A stretch of DNA of 42,327 bases from Bacteroidales bacterium (GTDB taxonomy: Bacteria; Bacteroidota; Bacteroidia; Bacteroidales; P3), in NCBI GenBank assembly GCA_017449975.1, contig JAFSYK010000075.1:1-42327 (forward strand), written 5' to 3'. This document shows, piece after piece, positions 27,219 through 34,409 of the stretch. Positions within the stretch are counted from its first letter, which is position 1; the number at the start of each line of letters is the position of its first letter. The position numbers were made by a program, and so were the translations under genes. The notes under the pieces are model-generated. The model was not told the DNA's origin and searched no databases. It saw only the letters and a list, made by a program, of their open reading frames with translations.

Positions 27219-27587
27219 CTATCGTACGTCGATGGCCGAGAAGGCATGCTCAAGGTGCTTGATCTCGTATTGCTCCCCGCTGAATATGACGGAGATGATG
27301 TCGAAGCGCACCTCCTCATCGCGCCAGTGTAGTCGCACGTAGGCGTTGGCCAGCTTGATACAGGCTTTCTTTTTCTTATAGTCGACAAAATCTTCCGGTT
27401 CGCCGAATCCTTGCGAGGATCGGGTCTTGACTTCCACTATGACGATGGTTCCCTCCATATAGGCGATAATGTCGGCCTCCAATCGCCCCAGCCTCCAGTT
27501 GGTCTCCAGAATGGCGTACCCCTGTTGCCGCAGGTAGTCGGCAGCCAGCTGTTCGCCCAGTTTGCCAATTTCATTGTGTGCCGCCAT
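27219..27587 (-). CDS. YraN/UPF0102 nuclease-fold protein
   Basis: A 122-residue protein beginning MAAHNEIGKLGEQLAADYL at 27587; the much longer open frame upstream is a shadow of the thioesterase gene. The family has a PD-(D/E)XK (Holliday-junction-resolvase-like) fold. The motifs are GKLGEQLAADYLRQQGY, RLGRLEADIIAY (catalytic Asp) and VIVEVKTRSS (E-x-K). The cellular role of the family is unproven; DNA repair or recombination is usually assumed. It follows the thioesterase by 11 bases on the same strand. Confidence 0.9.
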   Translation of the reverse strand: MAAHNEIGKLGEQLAADYLRQQGYAILETNWRLGRLEADIIAYMEGTIVIVEVKTRSSQGFGEPEDFVDYKKKKACIKLANAYVRLHWRDEEVRFDIISVIFSGEQYEIKHLEHAFSAIDVR

Positions 27588-27598
27588 AGCGCTGTGGA

Positions 27599-28009
27599 CT
27601 ATTGCTTGCTGCCAATCTTTTCGTACAGTTCGGGGAATCGTTTGTCCAATTCCACAGGGCGACCGTTCTCCATAAAGCAGTGGGTGCTGGTGGCTGTGCA
27701 GACCGTCTGACTTCCTACACGCATGGTGTAGGCAAAGGTTATCTTCAGCGGCGACATCTCCGCCACGGAGACCTGAATCTCGATGATGTCTTTGAATGTG
27801 GTGGAGTGGCGATAGCGGCATTCCACCGCCACCACCGGCGAAACGACACCTTCGGCCTCCATGCGGTCGAACCCATAGCCCAGCTGGTCCATCCAATCCA
27901 CGCGCGCCTCTTCCATGAAGCGGATGTAATTGGAGTGGTGGGTGATGCCCATACGGTCGCATTCATAATATTTCACCTCGTGTCGGTAGGGTAGGAGTTC
28001 TGTTTTCAT
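27599..28009 (-). CDS. Hotdog-fold acyl-CoA thioesterase (YbgC/4HBT-like)
   Basis: A 136-residue single hotdog domain. The catalytic segment YYECDRMGITHHSNYIRFMEE holds the Asp used by 4-hydroxybenzoyl-CoA thioesterase-like enzymes, followed by the long central helix. It hydrolyses acyl-CoA thioesters of unknown chain length; YbgC relatives act with the envelope and phospholipid machinery. It heads a two-gene unit with yraN. Confidence 0.85.
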   Translation of the reverse strand: MKTELLPYRHEVKYYECDRMGITHHSNYIRFMEEARVDWMDQLGYGFDRMEAEGVVSPVVAVECRYRHSTTFKDIIEIQVSVAEMSPLKITFAYTMRVGSQTVCTATSTHCFMENGRPVELDKRFPELYEKIGSKQ

Positions 28010-28107
28010 TGTTTGAAAATTATACGATTAAGAAACGTTCAATAATTCGGTTTTATTGCCCCTCCATGAGCGAATGGAAAACTTTTCGTACTTTTACATT
28101 TTATTTC

Positions 28108-28271
28108 AGAAGTTGTTTAAATTTGATTGATGAGTTTTATTATGGACATGGGCGAGCAGGTTTTTTGCCTTTCCGATGGAGCAATGGGGTTCCATTGTGA
28201 CTGAGGAAAGGTGAAAAAGATGCCGTTCATGTACTTTAAGAAAAACATTGAATTAAATTTAAACAGCTTCT
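28108..28271. mobile_element. Possible MITE: 21-bp inverted repeats 122 bp apart
   Basis: The 21 bases at 28108-28128 (beginning AGAAGTTGTTTAAATTT) are repeated inverted at 28251-28271 with 19 of 21 matching. The 122-base interior has no ORF of note. No clean target-site duplication is visible, although AGAAGTTGTT recurs directly at 28273-28282. Size and layout fit a miniature inverted-repeat element of a Bacteroidota insertion sequence, but I cannot name the parent. Confidence 0.5.
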
Positions 28272-28284
28272 TAGAAGTTGTTAG

Positions 28285-29232
28285 ATGGTTAATCCAACCA
28301 CAGGAGGCGCTATTCAATCGATAGGTTCATATTCAGCGTTGACGGGTCCGGCTATTCTGGAGATTGTTCTTCAGGGCGGCGAGCAGGCCGATGAGGCGAT
28401 GTATTATTTGCTGCATCACCGCCTGCTTCAAGCTTTGCAGAGCCGCTTCGAGCTGTTTCGACGTCAGTTGTCGGAGGACTTTGAGGATTGTGTCGATGAT
28501 TTCTTCCTTTATCTGCGGGAAGGTAAGGATGGTTGCAGCACGGTTCCCTATCCATCGCTACACACGATTGTGAATCAGTCCGCTTTCGAGGCTTGGGTGC
28601 TGAGCACGTTCCGCAATTTCCTCACCATGCGGGCGGCCAAAGTGAGGCCGGTGGTCCTAGTGTCTGACCGGATGGATGATGGAAGGCTGGCTGGCACGGA
28701 TGAAAATCTGCTGGGCCCTGCGTCCGCATCGCTTCTCGATGATGAACGTAAACTTGCCGTTGCCGCCCATCTGATAGCCTATGCCCATCAGGAGTTTTAT
28801 CCGCGCGACGCTTTCCTGTTTCTGCGTGCGCTGTTGACCATGCTCAACCGCAGGCAGGCCATGCCCAACCATGAGGTGGCGCAGGCGTTAAGCATGACGG
28901 ATGTCTCCTATCGTGTGACGCTCCACCGAATGAAGCAGCGCCTTGCAAAGTGCCGCGCCTGCCTGCTTCAAGGCGAGAGTCTTTCGCTCGACGAACAACA
29001 TCGACAGATGGCGCAGCAAATTGTCAACGGTTTTGATCGACTCTATTCCACGCTGATGTGTTACTACGGCCAGTCGCTTGATGGACTGAGCGGTGCCGCT
29101 GCGGTCAGGCAACTGCGACAAGAATACCTTGTGGCCACGGGCGCCCTTCTCCACGAGAAAGGGGTGCGCTATGCCGAAACCCCATCCGTATCTGCCTTCT
29201 GGGCGAGCCTCAACCAATTTCTTTTCACATAA
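28285..29232 (+). CDS. Divergent sigma-70/ECF-like factor with C-terminal extension
   Basis: A 315-residue protein that resembles an ECF sigma factor. A region-2-like part (about 35-115) has SEDFEDCVDDFFLYLREG and AFEAWVLSTFRNFLTMRAA. A helix-turn-helix like region 4 lies at about 195-225 (NHEVAQALSMTDVSYRVTLH). About 90 further helical residues follow, longer than a plain ECF factor. It may direct a regulon or act as a regulator. The start ATG lies 13 bases after the right arm of the MITE-like element, so its promoter may lie in or beyond that element. It stands alone. Confidence 0.6.
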   Translation: MVNPTTGGAIQSIGSYSALTGPAILEIVLQGGEQADEAMYYLLHHRLLQALQSRFELFRRQLSEDFEDCVDDFFLYLREGKDGCSTVPYPSLHTIVNQSAFEAWVLSTFRNFLTMRAAKVRPVVLVSDRMDDGRLAGTDENLLGPASASLLDDERKLAVAAHLIAYAHQEFYPRDAFLFLRALLTMLNRRQAMPNHEVAQALSMTDVSYRVTLHRMKQRLAKCRACLLQGESLSLDEQHRQMAQQIVNGFDRLYSTLMCYYGQSLDGLSGAAAVRQLRQEYLVATGALLHEKGVRYAETPSVSAFWASLNQFLFT

Positions 29233-29332
29233 TTACCCTCGATACATGCAGATGACATGGGGCGGCATGTATCGAGGGCGTATGTTGGGAGAAGTGGCGC
29301 TCAGCCTATCGCTGTTGTGACAGTCGTTCTCC

Positions 29333-30580
29333 TCAATATGATTTCGACAGACACGCGTCAAGGGCGGTGGTGATGGACTCGCGGTCGAGGTGCTGGCCGA
29401 TAAAGACGATTTTCTGCATGCGGTCGCCGTAGGTTTCGTCCCAGTCGCGCTGCAGGTCGGGGTTGCGACGCATGAATTCGAGCAGTTCGTCGTCGGGCAT
29501 GGTGGCATACCATTGTCCGCTGTCGCGCAGCGATACCTGGGATCCGGCTTGCTCAAAGAGATAGCAGGTGTCGGGTTCGGAGAGAAACCAACATATCCCC
29601 TTTGCCCTGATAATATTGTTAGGAAAGTGGCGGGCGATGAACTCGTCAAAACGGCCAATGTTCATCGGCTCGCGACGGTAGTAGACGAATGTCGAGATGC
29701 CGTATTCCTCCGCCTCACCCTCATCGTCGTGGTGATGGTGGTGATGATGCTCATCGTCGTCATCATGATGGTGTTCATGTTCATGTTCTGCGTCATCACT
29801 CCCACATTCACGCAATAACGCATTGTCACATTCTTCTTCCTCCTCGTGGTGACCCTCAATCTCCTCAATCCATCTGGCCGATGTCGCCACTTTGTCGAAA
29901 TCGAACATGCCGGTGTTCAGGATTTTGTCGAAATCGATGTCGCAGTAGTCGCAGTCGATAATCTCGGCCTTGGGCTGGATGGCGCGGATAATCTCGCGGA
30001 TGCGGCCCAGCGCTTCGGGGGTGACCTCGCTGGCTTTGTTGAGCAGGATGATGTTGCAGAACTCAATCTGCTGAATCACGAGGTTCTCGATGTCCTCCTC
30101 CGCCAGACCCGGGCGCAGCAGGTCTTTCCCGCTGCCAAACTCATCTTTCATGCGCAAGGCATCGACCACGGTGACAATGCTGTCCAGCACCGGTACGCCG
30201 TCGCGGATGTATTCCGGTTCCATCGTGGGAATCGAACAGATGGTCTGCGCGATGGGGGCGGGCTCGCAGATACCACTGGCCTCGATGACGATGTAGTCGA
30301 ATCGGTGCTGTGCGATGATGTCGCGCAGCTGTTCCACGAGGTCCATCTTCAGCGTGCAGCAGATGCAGCCGTTCTGCAGCGCCACGAGGCTCTCCTCTTT
30401 CTGCCCCACAATGCCGCCCTTCTCAATCAGGTCGGCGTCGATATTTACCTCGCCGATATCGTTGACAATGACGGCAAAGCGGATGCCGCGCTTGTTGTTC
30501 AGTATGTGGTTGAGCAGTGTAGTCTTCCCGCTGCCCAGATATCCAGTGAGCAGCAGTACCGGTGTAGATTGGAAGTTCAT
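29333..30580 (-). CDS. CobW/COG0523 G3E GTPase, putative zinc metallochaperone
   Basis: A GTPase that delivers a metal, usually zinc, to client proteins. It has 415 residues. The P-loop is GYLGSGKTT (13-21). The metal-binding C72-x-C74-C75 (GCICC) defines the family. The base-specificity motif is NKAS rather than NKxD. A loop at about 255-290 is a run of His, Asp and Glu, a likely metal reservoir. The CobW C-terminal domain follows (YYRREPMNIGRFDEF to the end). Its start is four bases from the rubrerythrin stop, so the two are co-transcribed, suggesting metal handling under oxidative stress. Which metal is unknown. Confidence 0.9.
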   Translation of the reverse strand: MNFQSTPVLLLTGYLGSGKTTLLNHILNNKRGIRFAVIVNDIGEVNIDADLIEKGGIVGQKEESLVALQNGCICCTLKMDLVEQLRDIIAQHRFDYIVIEASGICEPAPIAQTICSIPTMEPEYIRDGVPVLDSIVTVVDALRMKDEFGSGKDLLRPGLAEEDIENLVIQQIEFCNIILLNKASEVTPEALGRIREIIRAIQPKAEIIDCDYCDIDFDKILNTGMFDFDKVATSARWIEEIEGHHEEEEECDNALLRECGSDDAEHEHEHHHDDDDEHHHHHHHDDEGEAEEYGISTFVYYRREPMNIGRFDEFIARHFPNNIIRAKGICWFLSEPDTCYLFEQAGSQVSLRDSGQWYATMPDDELLEFMRRNPDLQRDWDETYGDRMQKIVFIGQHLDRESITTALDACLSKSY

Positions 30581-30584
30581 TAAA

Positions 30585-31292
30585 TTAGTAGTTCTTTAAG
30601 TTGATTTCGAAAAAGGCTTGCGGATGGTCGCAGACGGGGCAGACTTCGGGAGCCTTTGTGCCGACGACAATGTGGCCGCAGTTGCGGCATTCCCACACTG
30701 TTACCTCGCTCTTGGCAAAGACTTCTTTGGCTTCGACGTTGTGCAGCAGGGCGCGGTAGCGCTCCTCGTGGTGCTTCTCGATGGCGGCCACGCCACGGAA
30801 CTTGGCAGCCAGCTCAGGGAAGCCTTCGGCCTCGGCGGTCTTGGCAAAGCCCTCGTACATGTCAGTCCATTCGTAGTTCTCGCCGTCGGCGGCAGCAGCC
30901 AGGTTCTCGGCGGTAGTGCCGATGCCGTTCAGCTCCTTGAACCACAGCTTGGCGTGCTCTTTCTCATTTTCGGCAGTCTGCAGGAAGAGGGCGGCAATCT
31001 GTTCAAAACCTTCCTTCTTGGCTTTCGAGGCGAAATAGGTGTATTTGTTGCGGGCTTGGCTCTCACCGGCAAAGGCGGCATGCAGGTTCTTCTCGGTCTG
31101 CGTGCCGGCGTAGGGGTTGGCGGCTTTCTCTTCGGCGACAGGCTCAAATTTCTCCTTGCCCTGCTTGCAGCGCGGACATTTCCAGTCGGCCGGCAGCGCC
31201 TCGAAAGGGGTTCCCGGAGCGATACCCTGTGTGGGGTCACCCTGTGCCGGATCATACTCAAACTTGCAAATGGTGCATTTGTACTTTTTCAT
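30585..31292 (-). CDS. Rubrerythrin with rubredoxin domains at both ends
   Basis: A peroxide-scavenging non-haem iron protein of anaerobes. It has 235 residues. The N-terminal rubredoxin has C6-x2-C9 and C39-x2-C42 (WKCPRC). The ferritin-like diiron domain covers about 60-190, with E77 (GES), E110 and H113 (ENEKEH), E172 and H174 (AIEKHH) and E177. The C-terminal rubredoxin has C202-x2-C205 and C218-x2-C221. Classical rubrerythrin carries only the C-terminal rubredoxin and reverse rubrerythrin only the N-terminal one; here both are present. It is followed directly by the CobW gene. Confidence 0.95.
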   Translation of the reverse strand: MKKYKCTICKFEYDPAQGDPTQGIAPGTPFEALPADWKCPRCKQGKEKFEPVAEEKAANPYAGTQTEKNLHAAFAGESQARNKYTYFASKAKKEGFEQIAALFLQTAENEKEHAKLWFKELNGIGTTAENLAAAADGENYEWTDMYEGFAKTAEAEGFPELAAKFRGVAAIEKHHEERYRALLHNVEAKEVFAKSEVTVWECRNCGHIVVGTKAPEVCPVCDHPQAFFEINLKNY

Positions 31293-31325
31293 AATTGTAT
31301 GTTTTTGTTGTTTATGTGTATATTG

Positions 31326-32876
31326 TTATTTGTCTTTAGAGATTTCAGTATATAAGGCCAATCCCTTTTCTGTTAGATAATAGGCTTGATCCCGACGTTT
31401 ATACGCTTCGGGATATAGGCTGCTGACATAACCAGAACTGATAGATGGATGCAGATAACGCTTTCGGAAATTATCTTCCCCTTTTAATTGCATTGCTGTC
31501 ATTATTTCACGGGCAGTCTTAGTGTCGCCACGAATGGCCGTTACTATTCTGATTATATTTTTATCTACATATAGTTCTTCTTTACCTCTTTCTTTACCTC
31601 TTTCTTTACCTCTTTCTGTACCTCTTTCTGTACCTCTTTCTGTACCTCCTTCTTGTACTCTACCTTCATTTTTTCTCCATATAATAAGCCGAAAATCATC
31701 GTCTTGGTGAAACTCTGGTTTATGAAGTCCGTATGACAAGCAGTGGTCGATTATATCCGTAGTCCCCGTGCCCATTTGTTCAATATAGCCAGCAAGATAA
31801 ACAGGATTGGCAAGTACGGGATTAACAGGATTGGAAGTATGTTCCTTGTTCAACTTGGCAATAGTCATTCCTTGTGGCAATTTTCCTGGGTTCCAAACTT
31901 CCAGGCGGTCTTTGAACAACATTACCTGTACGCTGCCATTGCTTGTATAATCACGGTGTACCACGGCGTTGACGATGGCTTCTGTCACGGCTTGTGTAGG
32001 TAATTCGGGAGTGACATCCACCTGTGCTGTACGGGTACGCTCCCCTACATGCTGGTCTATTCGGGACATCACAAATCCTACCGCCATATCCACCATTTCA
32101 AAAACGCTGCCTCCGTATATTTGCTGTGATGCTATCGGTTTCTGGATTTTCGTTCCATAAAAGTGTGCGCATTTGATAGTGGCTGACGTAAACCACTTCT
32201 GAACATCCTTGGCAAACAACAGAAGGGCGGCGTTTTTGAGTTTGTTGTCGTCTGTAATCAGGTGCAGGCTGTTGAGTATTTGATGGATATTCTCTTCTGA
32301 GTATTGCAATGGGAATTGTCTCTTCTCGCGAGCTAACCCAACGAACCATCGTATTTTATCTTTGTCCAAGTCGTCAATGTTGGCATCAAGATGAATGGAA
32401 GCGTCAAAAGGACCGTTGCGGAGAATCTGATGCGAGATCATATATTCCACCAACGAGGCATAGACACCGCTCTGCAATTCCTCGTATGAATTGAATGTGT
32501 TGCGGATAACGGAACTGTCAATCTTCTGCTTAAAAGAATCTTCTTTCTCATCCCGTTTGGAGACATCCTTGATAAAGGCAATCCTGTATGCATGATGGGC
32601 GGTGGCAGTATTGTATTCCCGTTCGGTAGAAGAAAGTCCTTCGGCATCCTCGTATCCGTATTGCTCACCCATTAAAAGGAGATAAACCTCGGCATTGGCG
32701 GCTTGTTCAAGATAAGCTGTTTGTGCGGATTTGTCCTGCGCCGGCAATTCCTCAAACAGGAAAGGTTCAAAGTAATTTGAGAACAATGCATCCTGACGAA
32801 TATAATCCGCAATCCGTTTGCGTTCTACGGCAAACTCACTTTGTACGCTGCTGAGGAATATTCTAAGGCGGTTCAT
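31326..32876 (-). CDS. DUF4062 - AlbA/RecG-like ATP-binding protein
   Basis: A 516-residue protein. The N-terminal DUF4062-like part (about 1-140) starts NRLRIFLSSVQSEFAVERKR, with STEREYNTA further on. The C-terminal half has the HATPase_c_4 / RecG-related features: AVTEAIVNAVVHRDY, VWNPGKLPQGM and YIEQMGTGTTDII. A linker of six four-residue units (GTER/GKER), coded by 12-bp DNA repeats at 31578-31649, precedes a winged-helix-like tail. Such proteins are scattered in Bacteroidota accessory regions and may be regulators or part of defence; no activity is established. Codon use is AT-rich. It shares an upstream motif with the 35.6 kb locus. Confidence 0.8.
   Translation of the reverse strand: MNRLRIFLSSVQSEFAVERKRIADYIRQDALFSNYFEPFLFEELPAQDKSAQTAYLEQAANAEVYLLLMGEQYGYEDAEGLSSTEREYNTATAHHAYRIAFIKDVSKRDEKEDSFKQKIDSSVIRNTFNSYEELQSGVYASLVEYMISHQILRNGPFDASIHLDANIDDLDKDKIRWFVGLAREKRQFPLQYSEENIHQILNSLHLITDDNKLKNAALLLFAKDVQKWFTSATIKCAHFYGTKIQKPIASQQIYGGSVFEMVDMAVGFVMSRIDQHVGERTRTAQVDVTPELPTQAVTEAIVNAVVHRDYTSNGSVQVMLFKDRLEVWNPGKLPQGMTIAKLNKEHTSNPVNPVLANPVYLAGYIEQMGTGTTDIIDHCLSYGLHKPEFHQDDDFRLIIWRKNEGRVQEGGTERGTERGTERGKERGKERGKEELYVDKNIIRIVTAIRGDTKTAREIMTAMQLKGEDNFRKRYLHPSISSGYVSSLYPEAYKRRDQAYYLTEKGLALYTEISKDK
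31578..31649 (+). repeat. Six 12-bp tandem repeats inside the DUF4062 gene
   Basis: Units TTCTTTACCTCT (three) and TTCTGTACCTC(T/C) (three) encode GTER/GKER on the minus strand. As each unit is four codons, copy-number changes would keep the frame. Confidence 0.9.
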
Positions 32877-32900
32877 CTAATAATTCAATAGTAGTTAGAG

Positions 32901-32927
32901 AACGTGATTATTCTAGTTTTCGTATGT
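32901..32927. promoter_or_regulatory. Shared split motif upstream of the DUF4062 gene
   Basis: AACGTGATTAT, five bases, TTTTCGTATGT. The same pair with a six-base spacer lies at 35621-35648. This copy ends 25 bases upstream of the start at 32876. It could be an operator or a repeat remnant. Confidence 0.5.
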
Positions 32928-33009
32928 TTGTGTATTTATAAGAATGAACTATAAATGATTTATTGAGTTAGGCAGTGTTTTTTTTCAATCTATATCAGTA
33001 AAGTATTAA

Positions 33010-33606
33010 TTACATATTCCCTTTGGCTTCATTGCAGACTGAACAAAGAACTTGTAGGTTCTCAAGGACAGTTTCTCCACCTTTAGACCATGGTATGATA
33101 TGGTCAAAGTGAATGTTATGCAAGCCTCCACTACAAACTGCTCCGCAAATTCTGCATTTGTTCCCATCTCTCATTAAAACCTGAACTTTTAGTCTGTCGC
33201 TTGGGTCTCTTTTGGTTTTATGTTTTATTGTAGTTCTATTGGTATTGTTGTCTATTTCTATTTCATTAGAAACGATGTCTTTGTTATCAGAAATGTATGA
33301 AACAAAACAATCCAAAGCCTTATACCAGGTTCCAAAGTGTCTTAAGTATGTCCCCGAGGATATTATTGAATAATCCTTGTTATCCATATCCCTTCTTGAT
33401 GGTTGGGTTCCTTTCTTTAACCAAGCATCTTTAATGTTTGACAATAATTCCTCATCAGAATAAAAGGTATTGTTTAATGATGCACCTGCAATTTTTAATG
33501 CATCATTCCATTTCCCATACCTACGGATGACCGTGGAACTGTTTGTAGTAGCATTAGCGTCAAATTCTTTAATGGAGATTTGTTTCTTCCCTAATTTATC
33601 CATCAC
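33010..33606 (-). CDS. HNH endonuclease with homing-endonuclease-associated repeats
   Basis: The readable protein has 198 residues. Two helical repeats of the HEAR/HNH_repeat type (RRYGKWNDALKIAG and LRHFGTWYKALDCF, each with the conserved G-x-W-x-x-A-L) precede a C-terminal HNH domain: CRICGAVC, HFDHIIPWSKGG, LENLQVLCSVCN. This is a complete zinc-finger HNH nuclease. The frame lacks a good start: the track begins at a GTG. Adding one A to an eight-A tract (33651-33658) would connect it to an ATG at 33671 and add MEFKQKKREPITDEAIINEI plus KSV, which fits the missing start of repeat 1. It is AT-rich. Possible roles are defence or selfish mobility. Confidence 0.82.
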   Translation of the reverse strand: MMDKLGKKQISIKEFDANATTNSSTVIRRYGKWNDALKIAGASLNNTFYSDEELLSNIKDAWLKKGTQPSRRDMDNKDYSIISSGTYLRHFGTWYKALDCFVSYISDNKDIVSNEIEIDNNTNRTTIKHKTKRDPSDRLKVQVLMRDGNKCRICGAVCSGGLHNIHFDHIIPWSKGGETVLENLQVLCSVCNEAKGNM

Positions 33607-33706
33607 TGACTTGATTTCATTAATGATTGCTTCGTCCGTGATGGGTTCTCTTTTTTTTGTTTAAATTCCATGTTCAATTATTGATGCTTCAATTTATTTT
33701 CTTTGG

Positions 33707-33762
33707 AAGTCTGGAAGACCTCTCGACCTTCCAGACTTGGGTTTGAGGTCGCACTTTGCGAC
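33707..33762. repeat. Two adjacent hairpins, unassigned
   Basis: AAGTCTGGAAG (33707-33717) pairs with CTTCCAGACTT (33728-33738). Ten bases on, GTCGC (33748-33752) pairs with GCGAC (33758-33762) around ACTTT. No T-run follows, so this is not a normal terminator. It lies between the HNH gene and the lipocalin gene and may be a dispersed repeat or an RNA. Confidence 0.5.
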
Positions 33763-33836
33763 TTTAAACGAAGCTTCTCATAAGTCATTGTATTTCACGA
33801 TGCGCTCACAATTTGTGACAGCATACTATATTCCGC

Positions 33837-34343
33837 TTATTTCTGCTTCACCCAGATGAGTTTGGAGGTGTCGTAGCCGCGGCGTTTGGCTTCGGCGAGG
33901 ATGCTGTCGAGGGTGGCCTTCGGCAGCTGGGGCGTGCGGCTGAGAATCCAGAGATACTTGGCGTTTTTGCTGCCAACGAGCGCCCACTGGTAGTTGGCGT
34001 CGAGCATCATCACGCGGTAGTCGCTATAGAAGGGACCAAAGAACGATACGCGCAGCAGGGCGGGGGTGTCGGTTGTCTTGGCCTTTCCGTTGGAAGTTTT
34101 GGGCTTGCCGTCTTTGATGCCGGTGTTGGTCACCGCAATCTTGCCATCCTTGCGCAGCGCATAATTGGCTTTGCAGAACTCCAACCCACGCTCGAAACTA
34201 TGGTCAAAGCGGGCAATCTCGTACCAATCGCCCAGATAACGGTTCAAATCCAATGAGGCCACAGGGGTGTTGTCAATCTTCTGTGCATTCCCGTAGCCGG
34301 CAAACAAAAAAGCAAAGAGGGCGGTAAATAGTGTTTTCTTCAT
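33837..34343 (-). CDS. Bacterial lipocalin (Blc-like)
   Basis: A 168-residue exported protein (signal peptide MKKTLFTALFAFLFAGYGNAQ, without lipobox). The lipocalin motif G-x-W appears as RYLGDWYEIARFDHSFERGL, followed by CKANYALRKDGKIAV and YLWILSRTPQLP, as in Blc and plant/animal apolipoprotein D-like lipocalins. It binds lipids or other hydrophobic ligands in the envelope. GC-rich codon use matches the core genome, unlike the HNH gene next to it. Confidence 0.92.
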   Translation of the reverse strand: MKKTLFTALFAFLFAGYGNAQKIDNTPVASLDLNRYLGDWYEIARFDHSFERGLEFCKANYALRKDGKIAVTNTGIKDGKPKTSNGKAKTTDTPALLRVSFFGPFYSDYRVMMLDANYQWALVGSKNAKYLWILSRTPQLPKATLDSILAEAKRRGYDTSKLIWVKQK

Positions 34344-34409
34344 AATGTGTGAGGTTTAATGGTTAGTAAAATAATTTGTAAAGATACAAATATTATTTGG
34401 ACTGACCCA

